Positions 1 to 10,939 of a stretch of 23,207 bases of DNA are shown here, piece by piece. Both the position numbers and the translations under genes were made by a program. The stretch's first letter is position 1, and each line of letters starts with the position of its first letter. Source of the DNA: Heterostelium multicystogenum (lineage: Eukaryota; Evosea; Eumycetozoa; Acytosteliales; Acytosteliaceae). Location: assembly GCA_003667245.1 (NCBI GenBank), contig RCNN01000212.1:1-23207 (forward strand), in the 5' to 3' direction. Below the pieces are notes generated by a model. It ran no database searches. It saw only the letters and a program-made list of their open reading frames with translations, and had not been told where the DNA came from.

Positions 1-3000
1 CCACGTAACTCTCCGTGATGACAAGGGTAACACTATTGGTCTCAAGCAAACCGACCGATTTTGGTAACTACTACTGTCGACAATCTCCCAGCCGGTAACT
101 ACTGTGTCACCTTCCGTAACCCACTGGATATGACTTCTCACCAAAGACTTCACAATCCGTTGGTGACTCCCAATGGTAAATACTGCTTCGACATCACCAA
201 GGGTGCTGTTCTCACCAAGCCAATCCGACGGACCATCAGCTACCTACTTCCTTTCCACTGTTGATCAAGGTATGACCCCACATTGTTCGCTTGTTGGTGA
301 CTACGTCTTCTACGACAACAACCGTGACGGTTTATACAAGATCGTGATCAACCAGCTCCAGGTATCACTGTTACTCTATTTCAAACCCAGCTGGACTCCA
401 ACTCAAGAGCACCACCACGACGGTACTGGAAAGTACTTCTTCGACAAACTCCAAGCTGGAACATACCAAATTGTCTTCAGTCAACCTAAATGTGATACAC
501 TTTTCTCACCAATTACCGCCGAGTCTAAACCAGGTTCAGACGGTAAGGTTGTCTTCACACCCTCGCCTCCAACTCACCAAACATTGAGAGAGTTACTCCA
601 GGTTTCAGCAATCACTGCTTTCTACATGGGACAAGACCATCGATGCTGGTTTAATGCCTCCTTTGTTCGCCGTTGGTGACTTTGTCTTCTGGGATTCCAA
701 CAAAGACGGTGTACGTCAACCAAATGAAAAGGGTATGCCAGGTATCAATGTTTCTCTCCTTGACGAGAATGGTAACGTTGTTTTTCAGTCAACGTCACCG
801 ACAACAACGCGAAAATACAACTTTGACAACCTCAAGCCAGGTAATACTGTGCCCAATTCACCATTCCACAAGGATTTCGATGTATCACCAATCGGTGCTG
901 ATATCATCAGTCGACAAGAACCGGTAAATATTGCTCACCCTCGATAACACTACTGCAGTTCTCTCTCTACACCACAAGACAACGTTCAAGCCTACTACAT
1001 GAACCACAAGGTCAATGCTGGTTTGAATGCACAAACCCTACGCTATTGGTGACACTGTATTGGCAAGACAACAACCGTGACGGGGGAAGAAGGATGCTAC
1101 TGAGCCTGTTCTCAAGGATATCACTGTCAACCTCATCCAAAACGGTCAAAACCATCGCAACCACCAAGACTGATAGCAAACGGTAAATACTTCTTCGACA
1201 ACCTCAAGCCAGGAACCTAACCAAGTCCAATTCGTCAAGCAAGGTGATAACTGGAAATTCTCTCCACAGGTTTCAGAATCCAAAGCCAGACAACCAATGG
1301 TCTCTGTTACAGTTCGACTTATCTCAATCAAACCCCAACATTAAGAAGGTAGAATCAACCGATGGTCAATTGCAGCCACCCTACATTGATCGTACCATCG
1401 ATGCTGGTATTATGCCACCATTATTCAACCTTGGTAACCTCGTCTTCGAGAATCCCCCAGGAGATGGTAAAACCGTGATACCGATAAGGGTATCCCCAGG
1501 TTCCAATATTACTATCACCGACAACAACGGTAAAGATCATCACTACCCACAACCGACAAGGATGGTAAGTGGAATATTCCAAATATTCCGCTGGTAATTA
1601 CTGTTGACAGTCACCAAGCCAGCTGGATACACCTTCGCTCCAACAACATCAGATTCTGTCGTTGACCAAACCCGGTAAATTATTGCTTCAAGTTGACAAT
1701 AATGACCCAGTAAAGAATAAGACCAATCACACCAACACTGGTCTCGTACCAATACCTACACTGTTACTGGTGATTTGTTCACTGATAAAGATCGCTCCAA
1801 CACCAGAAACAATGGAGACGAAGCCATTACCTTCCATCACTGTTTGAACTCAGAGATGAAACTGGTTAAAGTTATAAAGAATACTACCACCGATAAGGAT
1901 GGTAAATACTTCTTTGATAACGTCCCATCCGGTAAATACACCGTCAATGTTCCAAATATTCCACAATATTACAAGTGGATGGTTAACTCGACAGACAGCA
2001 AGTTCAAGAATGGTAGCGTTCCAATTGATTTGAATCCCAACAATCCAAATCTCGTCAAGAACGACAAACCCAGGTCAACCATAACACTGGACTCTTCATC
2101 TTACCAAACATTAACGGTGGTATCACTCCACCATTGATCAGTGTCGGTACCAATGTCTTGTTGATCCCAAACAAGAAATGGAAAGAGAGATCCAAATGAA
2201 CCAGGTGTTCCAAATGTTACTGTTGTCATCAAGACTCCAGAGGGTAACAACTGTTACCCACCGTTACTACTGACAACAACGGTAATACAAGGTACCAGAT
2301 CTTCCACCAGGTAATACTGTGCTTCCATCAAATGCCAGCTGGTACCACCTACACTCTCCAGGTGGTAACAAACAATGCTTCGACCTCTTCCTCAATAACT
2401 CCCAAATTGTCACTGACCCATCTACTGAAACCATTCCTACCCAAACATTGACTTTGGTACCAACCCAACCTTATACGCTATTGGTGACTACGTCTGGAAG
2501 GATACCAACGGTGACAGCCAACCAAACGAAACCATTCCCAGGTATTAAGATTACCCTCACCGATTCCACCGGTAAAACTCAAAACACTACCCTGACGATA
2601 AGGGACGTTACATCTTTGACAATCTCCCAGCTGGAACCTACAAAACTCAAGTTTGATTCCACCAACTGGATGGGTATTCGTCAACAATCCAAACCAATCC
2701 AAACCCACTTCCAGGATCTGATGGACCATCACTGTTGTTTTACCAATTCTGACACTCGTCATCAACCAAAGACGACAATGTCCAAGCTTTATGATTTGAT
2801 CCAAAAGAAGATGCCTGGTCTTCCAACAAATTTTTTTCGATCTTGGTACCACCATCTATGTTGATCCATACAACAACGGTACTAAAGTCCCAGGATTCTT
2901 CCCCCCAAATACCACTTTAACTCTACTACTTCCAAACGGAACCATCATTACCACTACCACTACAGATAATACCGGCAAGTACAATTTCACTAATATACCG

Positions 3001-6000
3001 CCTGGACAATACTGTATTAAAATGACAGTACCAATACCTATTCAGGGGGAACTCACTGGCCAAATGGAATGTTCGACAAGGATGGAAAGGCCTGTTTCAC
3101 TCTGTGATCCAAAGGATCCAAAGACCGTTTGTACTTCAGCCAACAGATGCTCTAAGACAGATGTTGACGGTGCTATCGTTCCATCATACTCCCGTAACTG
3201 GTAATGGTTGGACTGATTGAACGAAAACAATGTCCGTGACCCAACCGATACCAATCGTCCAGGTGTCAATGTTACCCTCATTCCAGATGATTCTTCTAAG
3301 CCACCAATGACCACTACTACCGACTCCAATGGTAACTACACATTTACTAACGTACCACCAGGTGGATACACCATCAAGGTCACACCACCACCAGGTACTG
3401 AAATTGTAGATCCATCAAAGGACAGTGTTGTCAACAAGAACGGAACCAAACACATTGATGTTGTTCCAGAAAACAGTCAAAAAGGATCCAATACCACCTA
3501 CGTTATTTCCAAATCAAAACTTCGGTATTATCTCTCCAACTTATGGTGTTGGTGATACTGTCTACTTCGACCTCAACAAGGACGGTAAACAAGATCCAAA
3601 TGAAAATGGTGTCCAGGTATTACAGTAACTCTTACCACCGAAAATGGTGAAGTCATCAAGACCGGACGTCACCGATCCAAACGGTAAATACGCATTCGAT
3701 GGTATTCCAGCAGGTAAATACTGTGTCAACTTCAATTTAGACTCCGAAACTACTCCAATCAACCCACCAGACAAGAAGAAGTGCTTCGCCCTCAACAACA
3801 CCTACACCGACATGATCAAGAACCCAGGTAATAACACTGATTTCAAATCACCATGGTTGAACTTGAACATCGATCAAGGTGTTGCCACCAAGACATACTG
3901 TATCGAATCTCAAGTCTGGGAAGACAACGGTAACGGTTACCACGACTCCTTCGAAGGTCCACTCCCAGGTGTCACCGTCGAAATCTACAAGGATGGTTTG
4001 TTGGTCAGCAAATACGTCACCGATAGCCAAGGTAAATTCTCATTCAGCAAGTTGCCACCAGGAGACTACTCAATGAGATACATCCTCCCAGTCGGTTACC
4101 TCTACTCACCACAGACCGAAGAATCTCGTGCCGATGCCAACGGATGGTTCAACTTCACTCTCAGCCCAACCAACATTGATGTCATTAAGAACACCGATAC
4201 TAAATACGATTGTGACTACATCGTACCAAACTATGACACTGGTATGGTCCTTGCAACCTATGCAGTTGGTAGCTATGCCTTCATTGATGATAACGGTGAT
4301 GGTATCCGTCAACCAAATGAGCTTCCATTGGCTAACGTCGATGTAACCATTGTCGACCAAAACGGTGTTAAATTCACCACCAAGACCGACACCAACGGAA
4401 AATACAATTTCGACAATCTCCCACCAAGAAACTACTGCCTTACCTTCACTCCTCCAAATCCATCATACATCCCAACCAAACAGGGTCAAGACTCTGTCAT
4501 CGATGCTAAGGGACAACACTGTTTTCCTCCTTAACTACACTACCGCTGGAGTACGTAACGCTTCTGCCACCGATGGTGTTGCAGCCAAATACATTAAACC
4601 AAACGAGAACGCCGGTTTCGCTCCAATGGTCTACAACATCGGAAGCTTCGTATGGTATGATATCAACAAGGACGGTAAGCGCGATCCAACTGAGAAACCA
4701 GCCGCAAATGTTACTGTGCGTCTCTTAACCCCAGACGGACAAATCCCAAGAGACCTCAACGGTAAATCCAATTCAACCAACTGTAACCGATGCCAACGGT
4801 AACTACAAATTCACCAACGTTCCAGGTGGTGTCAGCTACCAAGTTCAATTCGTTCCAAATCCCAACGATGTTCCAGGTATGATTTGGACTGTCATCGGAC
4901 AGGATAACAAGGCCAACAACGACGGTAGAATTGTCATCCCAACAAGCTCATTCACCAAGGTTCCAAATACCATCAACACCTACGAGTCATTGAACAACAA
5001 TGGTGGTTTGGTAACTCCATGCTACATGCTTGGAAACAAGGTATTCTCCGATGGTAACAACAACGGTAGATTCGATACCAACGAAATCGGATTCCCCAAC
5101 ATCAAGTTGACTCTCCACTACGAGAATGGATCTGCAGTCAATGATATCTTTGGTGCTCCAATTCAACCAACTACTACCGACTCCAACGGTAACTACCAAT
5201 TCGCCAATGTTCCTGGTGGACGTTACTACATCTCTGCTGATATCCCATCCCGTTATCAATTATCTCCATTACAACCAATGAATGGAGGTAACTTCTTCTC
5301 CAACATCAGCGGAGTAGTCAGAACTGCCGTCTTCCCCTCACTCCAACCTCTCAAGGTATCACCAGTACCACCGGTGCCAACCCACGTTGTCAATTCTCTA
5401 ACAAACATGCTCAACCTCGGTATCATCACCCCAGCTATTGCTGTTGGTGACTTCGCATTCATTGACGCAAACAAGAACGGTAAATTGGATGCTGGAGAGC
5501 TACCATTACAAGGTGTTAAGGTTGAGCTTCTTTCCGGTAACGGTCAACCAGTCCTCGGTGCCGACGGTAAGCCAATTAACTACCACCACCAACGACGCAG
5601 GTAAATACTACTTCGATAACCTCCCAATGAATGTCTACACCGTACGTTTCACTGCACCAAATGGATACGCCATTACCACAGTAAAGGATGATATAACAAG
5701 GCCAATCCAAACGGTGTAACTGATTCATTCTCCTTGACTTTGACCGACCCAGCTGTTGTTGCTAAGACCGACCAACCAGTCACCGCCCCATACATTAACC
5801 CAACATTGACGCCGGTTTCTATCTAAATGTCATGGGTGTTGATGGTTATGTCTGGAAGGATATTGGTAGCGATGGTATCTTCGACCCAACTCAGTCCCAA
5901 CCGGAAGCGTTTACCGTCACCTTGGTCGATTCAACTGGTAAGACTGTTGGAACCGCCACTCCAGATGAAAAGGGATACTATAACTTCCCCAACATCCCAC

Positions 6001-6535
6001 CAGGTAACTACAAGGTTGTCTACAAATTCGATAATGACTGGTTCCCAACTAAAGCAAATGCTGGAGCCAGAAACGTTTCATCACAAATGGGAACCAACTT
6101 TGAGACCCCAGTCTTCACCCTCGACCCAAGCAACACTAACCTCCATACCTGTGGTTTCGCCGCCTACAGTTGTCTACAAATGAACGCTGGTGTCAAGCGT
6201 CCAGATAACACAACTGTCGGTGGTAAAGTATACAAGGATTACAATTGTAACAGCAAGATGGATGCCGGAACTGCCGCATCAGCTACTGATGTCCCATTGG
6301 CAGGTGTCCCAGTCTATTTGTTCGCCTCTAACTCCACCACTCCAATTGCCCAAACTACTACTGCCGCCGATGGTACCTACAAGTTCAGCGGACTTACCTT
6401 CCAAGAACAATACATTGTCAGCATTGGTACCCCAGCTCTCCCAACCTCAACTAACCGTCCAGTCCAAAGCTGTAATCCACCAGATCGTGTTGTTCCACCA
6501 GATGGACCACCCACCGATCTCGATTTCTCATTCAT
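1..6535 (+). repeat. Tandem Cna-B/SdrD-B-type repeat array (about 18 units)
   Basis: Protein-level tandem repeats with approximate starts at 290, 664, 1041, 1424, 1759, 2137, 2474, 2838, 3190, 3541, 3891, 4255, 4630, 5020, 5437, 5826 and 6210, plus a partial unit at 1-283. Spacing averages about 370 bp. Each unit opens with a VGD/IGS-like strand and a putative calcium loop, such as [12 protein letters not shown] (unit at 664), [12 protein letters not shown] (3541), [12 protein letters not shown] (4630) and [12 protein letters not shown] (5437). Each ends with a GxYxFxNxPxGxY strand pair. The DNA repeats are diverged, so this is an old array maintained at protein level. Units at 1041, 1424, 2137 and 2838 are the most broken by frame changes; the unit at 6210 is the most divergent, with a Cys in the loop. 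Confidence 0.85.
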
Positions 6536-8204
6536 TACTGATGAAGATTTCTGTTCCGATGATCCTCAACTCGCCACCTCATGTTTCGTTAAGGGACTTG
6601 CCGATGGACAATACGGTGACCAACACGTCGTTATTTCCTTCCCATACAGCGCCTCCACCAAGAATCAAACTAAACCAATTGCCAACTACAATGAAGTCGG
6701 TGCCATCCATGGTCTCGCCTACGATCGTTCCAAGTCAACTTTGTATGCCGGTGCTTTCATGAAGCTCTCCACTACCTACGGTCCACTCGGAAGTGGTGGT
6801 ATCTACAGATATGTCACGGTTCCAGCAAGGCAGAACCATTCGTATCTATCAATGACATCTATGGTGACCCAACCTACTGTGGTGAGCCATACATTGGTGA
6901 CGAAACCTTGGCCACTGAAGATATTCGTTACAGTGAAGTCTACAAGTCAGGTCTCGGAGACATGGACATTGATCCAGATCGTCGTACTCTTGCCACAATC
7001 TGTTTGGGTCAGAACGAACTCCATATCCTCCCACTCGATGTCAAGCCAACTCAAGCCAACTCCAAGAAGATCAAGATTCCAAATCTCTGCGGTACCTCTG
7101 GTCTCTCACTTGGTTTCGCAGTTTCATACCATCTCGGTAAATACTACGTTGGTGTCACTTGTGCTGCCGATGTATCCAAGAACACTAACGATCTCAAGTC
7201 ACACGTCATTACCTACGATCCAGCAACCGATTCGTTCTCTCAACCCATCTTGACCATCCCATACAACTATGACCGTGGTTGCAAGAACACTGACACCAAC
7301 ACTGGTTCACTCAAGTGCTACCCAGCCAAGTGGGACAGATGGTCAGACGATTTCCGTACTCAACCAATGTTGGTCTCCATTACCTTCGATGGTAACAACA
7401 TGATCACTGCCACTCGTGATCGTGGAGGTGATATGAACAACATTGCTGCTGGTGATCTCTTGATTGCCTGCATGGACTCAACTGGTAAATACGTCCTTGA
7501 AGCCAACGGTAACTGTGGTAATCTCGTCGGAAGCCACCACGGTCCAACCGGAACCAACAACATGACTGAAGGTCCAGGAGGAGGTGAGTTCTTCAATGAC
7601 AACTTCATTCTCGATACCTTCTACCACGATGAAACCCTTGGTGATTCTGCATACATGGTTCCAGGTTTCCCAACAGTTGCTGCCAACGGTTATGATTTGA
7701 CTCGTCTCTTCGAAGGTGCCACCAAGTACCTCAGCACCAGAAACGGTTCCATGTTGAGAGGTAATGCTTTGTACATCACTCCACCAACCACCGCAGCCCC
7801 AATTACCTTCGGTAAGAACAACGGTCTCGGAGACATTGTTGCTTTCTGTCCAGCCAAGCCAATCACCATCGGTGACCGTGTCTGGAAGGACACCAACAAG
7901 AACGGTATTCAAGATGCCGCCGAGCCAGGTATGCCAGGTATCACCGTCACCTTGACCAATGACAAGGGATTCACCATGACAACCACGACCGACAAGAACG
8001 GTAACTACAAGTTCACCAATATCCCACCAAATGCTTCATACACTCTTACCGCTAGTGGAATTAAATCAACTATCGTTCCAGCTCAGTCCAACCTTTCCAA
8101 CAAGGCCTCTGACGTCAACGGAGTTTGCAACAATCAAATTCACAGTTGGTGACCCAATGCAAACAAATAATAACTTCGACTATGACTTTGGTGCACAACC
8201 ATAA
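1..8204 (+). CDS. Colossin-like giant secreted protein, Cna-B/SdrD-B repeats plus propeller-like module (5' end missing, frameshifted)
   Basis: The 3' 8.2 kb of a very long gene that enters from outside the window, so start codon and signal peptide are not visible. About 19 repeats of roughly 370 bp carry the SdrD-B/Cna-B signature: [12 protein letters not shown] entry strand, a DxNxDGxxDxxE loop, GVxVxL, TTTDxxGxYxFxNLPxGxY. Then comes a non-repeat module of about 440 residues (6536-7857), one last repeat, and a stop at 8202-8204 after DYDFGAQP. I see no membrane anchor, GPI signal or sortase motif near the end. Dictyostelium colossins are giant proteins built from Cna-B repeats; an extracellular or surface role is inference. 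Frames change many times before 3640, then near 4523, 4765, 5578, 5690, 5802, 6825 and 8140, while motifs resume in the next frame, so sequencing error is likelier than decay. No introns are needed. Codons are rich in C-ending forms, unlike neighbouring genes. Confidence 0.82.
6536..7857 (+). other. Beta-propeller-like module inside the colossin-like protein
   Basis: About 440 residues between the penultimate and last Cna-B repeats, without the repeat signature. Visible blade-like motifs are [62 protein letters not shown] and [12 protein letters not shown]. The 'evGavyGLAYDr...lyAgAf', 'GLGDidis.dg.tLy' and 'DR.GD' pattern is one I know from bacterial exoproteins that also carry SdrD-B domains, where it is read as a propeller. 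That assignment rests on pattern memory, not on a search. One frame change lies near 6820-6835; afterwards the frame stays open to 8152. Several Cys (for example NYDRGC, LKCYPAK, NGNCGN) fit an extracellular disulfide-bonded domain. Confidence 0.6.
7858..8204 (+). repeat. Terminal Cna-B/SdrD-B repeat
   Basis: The last repeat begins [20 protein letters not shown] and continues with GMPGITVTL and a [16 protein letters not shown] strand pair, the best match to the canonical unit in the window. The open frame ends at a TGA (8150-8152), but the neighbouring frame gives the expected ending [25 protein letters not shown] tail to TAA at 8202-8204. One missing or extra base near 8140 explains this, so the true stop is probably 8202-8204. 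Confidence 0.75.
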
Positions 8205-8831
8205 ACAATCATCATCATCATCATCACAAAACATCATCACAATCAAAATTCTTAAATATATCAAGAATATCAATCATATACCTATACAAATATTAATTTC
8301 TTAATACAAATTTTATAAAAATACATTTTAATTAAATATAAATATAAATAATATATATATAACTCATTCTCTAAAGAATGAATGTATCTTTACAATTCAA
8401 TCTTTATTTTCTTATCTGAATATGAGCATAGTAACTTAGTGTCTGTTGTCTCAATACTCAACATAAACTTTGAAATTACAATATTTTATTTGTATTTTGA
8501 AATCTTTATGTTTGAAACAATTGTATTAAGACCTGATGGTACAAGAATAATTTGATGTTATTATTCTAATTAGAATGTAATAATACACCATTCAACTTTG
8601 AAAGTTTGAGTCGTCTAAAACTATTTGGTTTAGGGGTTAATATTAGCATTGTTTTAATATTATTATTGAAATTTTTTTGTGTTTAAATTTATTTCTATTA
8701 ATTGATTGAGGAACTATTTTTAATATAATAATAATCATTATAGAAGTAGTGTAATATAAAGTTATTTAATAGCGCTTAGTAAATGTATATAATTGTGCTA
8801 ACAAGCTAGCTAGTTAACTAAGAATTAATGA
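8205..8831. other. AT-rich spacer between the colossin-like gene and the kinase gene
   Basis: No supported gene. A short CAT/ATC microsatellite follows the stop (about 8207-8227). There is a small AT hairpin at 8364-8381 (tcattct / agaatga) and a perfect 14-bp palindrome attctaattagaat at 8563-8576. The rest is AT-rich and probably holds the 3' UTR of the upstream gene and the promoter of the kinase gene. Confidence 0.6.
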
Positions 8832-10607
8832 ATGAATAAATATAAGATAATCAAACAACTTGGTGATGGAACTTTTGGCGATGTTAGTAAAGGAATCAAC
8901 AGACTAAACAATGAAATTGTACGTGAATCAAACTGTCTGTCGAACTAGCTGCGCAGCTACTGATATGTGATTGAGATTAGCAAAACAACATATATATTAA
9001 CGAGTTGATTCAACTTGAATAGGTTGCAATAAAGCGAATGAAAAAACCATATAAATCATGGGAGGACTGTCTAAAGTTGAGCGAGATTAATATTCTTCAG
9101 AAGCTGAATCATGCCAACATTGTACAGCTACACGAGGTGATCAGAGAGAATGAAGAACTCTACTTTGTATTCGAATACCTGGATAGCAATCTATATGAAA
9201 AGATCAAAGATCGAGAGAAACTACTGTCAGAGGGAAAGATTAGAAATATAATGTATGTAATCATTTAAATCGATTGCTATCTAGAATAATATTATTATAC
9301 TGAAGCAACATTACTGAAATTTCTATCATTACTGTATATAGGTATCAGATATTACAGGCATTGTTATATATGCATGAAAGTGGTTATTTTCACAGGGATT
9401 TGAAACCAGAGAATATATTGATATTTGGAGACACTGTAAAGATAGCTGATTTTGGATTGGCCAAAGAGATTGACTCGAAGCCACCTTACTCGACATATGT
9501 TTCAACTAGATGGTATCGCGCACCAGAAGTACTACTTCGTTCACAGACATATAGCTCCCAAATTGATATGTGGGCTGTCGGTTCGATCATGGCTGAACTT
9601 TATAGCTTGAAACCACTATTCCCTGGATCTGGGGAAATCAGCCAACTTTTGAAAATAGCACATGTACTAGGCTCACCAAACACAGTCAATTGGGCCGAAG
9701 GTATTAAACTATCGAATAGCATGAACTTTAAATTTCCAAATGTAAGAATCAACTGATCAGTCAATGATAGTTTATTGCAATTAACTGACTCGTATTCAAA
9801 TTCCAGATAAATCCAATTCATCTGTCGACCATCATCCCAAATGCAAACGATGATGCAATCGATCTCATCTATGAACTACTACAATACGATCCAAACAAGA
9901 GATTGAATGCAGCAGAAGCTTTGGCACATCCATATTTTCAAGTCTCTGTACCAATTGAACAACTGCTGATTCCACATGTAACACACTACGACCATGTCAA
10001 GTCAAAACTAGCTATTCAAGAATCACCCGACAATCATCAGTATCAATCGCAATCCTCCAAATCAAAGAATGACTCTCAAAACAAAACACACAATGCAACA
10101 GACAAGAATCATACACCAAACAAGAAAACAAATAGATTTTTAAGAAACACAAGATATCAAATTAAAACTGCATCCGAAATCAATAACAGCAACAGCAGCA
10201 ACAGCAGCAACAACAGCTATCAGGCCAATGACAATAGCTTAGATAACAATAATGTACATGAAAACAGCCGACCCATCAACACATTGATATCAACCCCGAC
10301 ACTTTCTATCAATGACAACACAACCTCACCTACAAATTCAAACTCATCTATCTATGGAACAGCTTTATCACTCACCTCATCATCGACATCAAGCAATTCA
10401 ATTTTAACAACACCACTGGATAACTACATAAACAGCAACCTCAACGATACAATTGAAGCTGGTAGCCATCTTTTCGTCACCAACAAAAGTCCACCTCCGC
10501 CTACACTGCCCATTTTAAACAACAATATAATAAGCAAATTGAATTTCCACCTTCCACTACTCCACCATCACTGCCTCATGCCAGTACTCCATCGAAACTA
10601 TAAATAA
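8832..10607 (+). CDS. MAK/ICK/MOK (RCK) family protein kinase, four exons
   Basis: Exons 8832-8918, 9023-9252, 9342-9741 and 9807-10607 give about 505 residues. Introns are 104, 89 and 65 bp with GTACGT, GTATGT and GTAAGA donors and AG acceptors, and phases match. The kinase domain spans residues 4-283: glycine loop GDGTFG (11-16), VAIK Lys33, helix-C Glu50, HRDLKPEN (123-130), DFG (142-144), APE (166-168). [21 protein letters not shown] and [17 protein letters not shown] mark the MAK/ICK/MOK branch, whose members act in cilia or meiosis elsewhere; dictyostelids lack cilia, so the role here is open. The activation-loop TDY of MAK is STY here (156-158). The tail (about 290-505) is Asn/Ser-rich. 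An ATG at 8828 is followed at once by a stop, so 8832 is the start. The last 30 codons may be frameshifted: the next frame gives a Pro/Ser/Thr-rich end stopping at 10601-10603. Confidence 0.9.
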
Positions 10608-10939
10608 ACCTCATCTTATTTAAATGATCGTGATACATATGCATTGTCCAGATTGCAATTTCCTTTTTGTTGTTGTTTTTGTTTGGAGGAATTTGCAAAC
10701 TTGACTTGTTGTGTTTGTTTATGCTACTGAAGTTTTTTTGTTTTTTCAAAACAACAACAACAGAAAGCAAATTGCTACCACCATAAACAACATTAATTTT
10801 TGAAATTTTGGTCTTATAAAAACATTAGAATAAGAAAGAAAACAAAATACTCTACTATCTATCTATCTATCTAATCTAGCCTTTGTTATTGTTGTTGTTT
10901 ATTTAATTCTTAATATTAGTACTGGTAATACACCCTTAA
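10608..10939. other. Spacer between kinase and DENN genes
   Basis: No gene seen. It contains a T/G-rich stretch and a later A/C-rich stretch forming an inverted repeat (ttgttgttgtttt at 10667-10679 with aaaacaacaacaa at 10748-10760). A short CTAT microsatellite lies at about 10853-10873. T-rich blocks just before the ATG at 10940 are common in dictyostelid promoters, but no specific element can be named. Confidence 0.5.

Noticed and set aside
1..3640. Calling the 5' part of the giant gene a pseudogene
   Set aside because: Motifs persist in all three frames with little sign of substitution decay, and the same kinds of breaks occur in other genes here.
1..8204. Bacterial contamination as source of the Cna-B gene
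   Set aside because: The same continuous sequence carries intron-containing amoebal genes, and the flanks are typical AT-rich dictyostelid spacers.
10853..10875. CTAT tandem run as a regulatory or CRISPR-like repeat
   Set aside because: It is a simple microsatellite without spacers.
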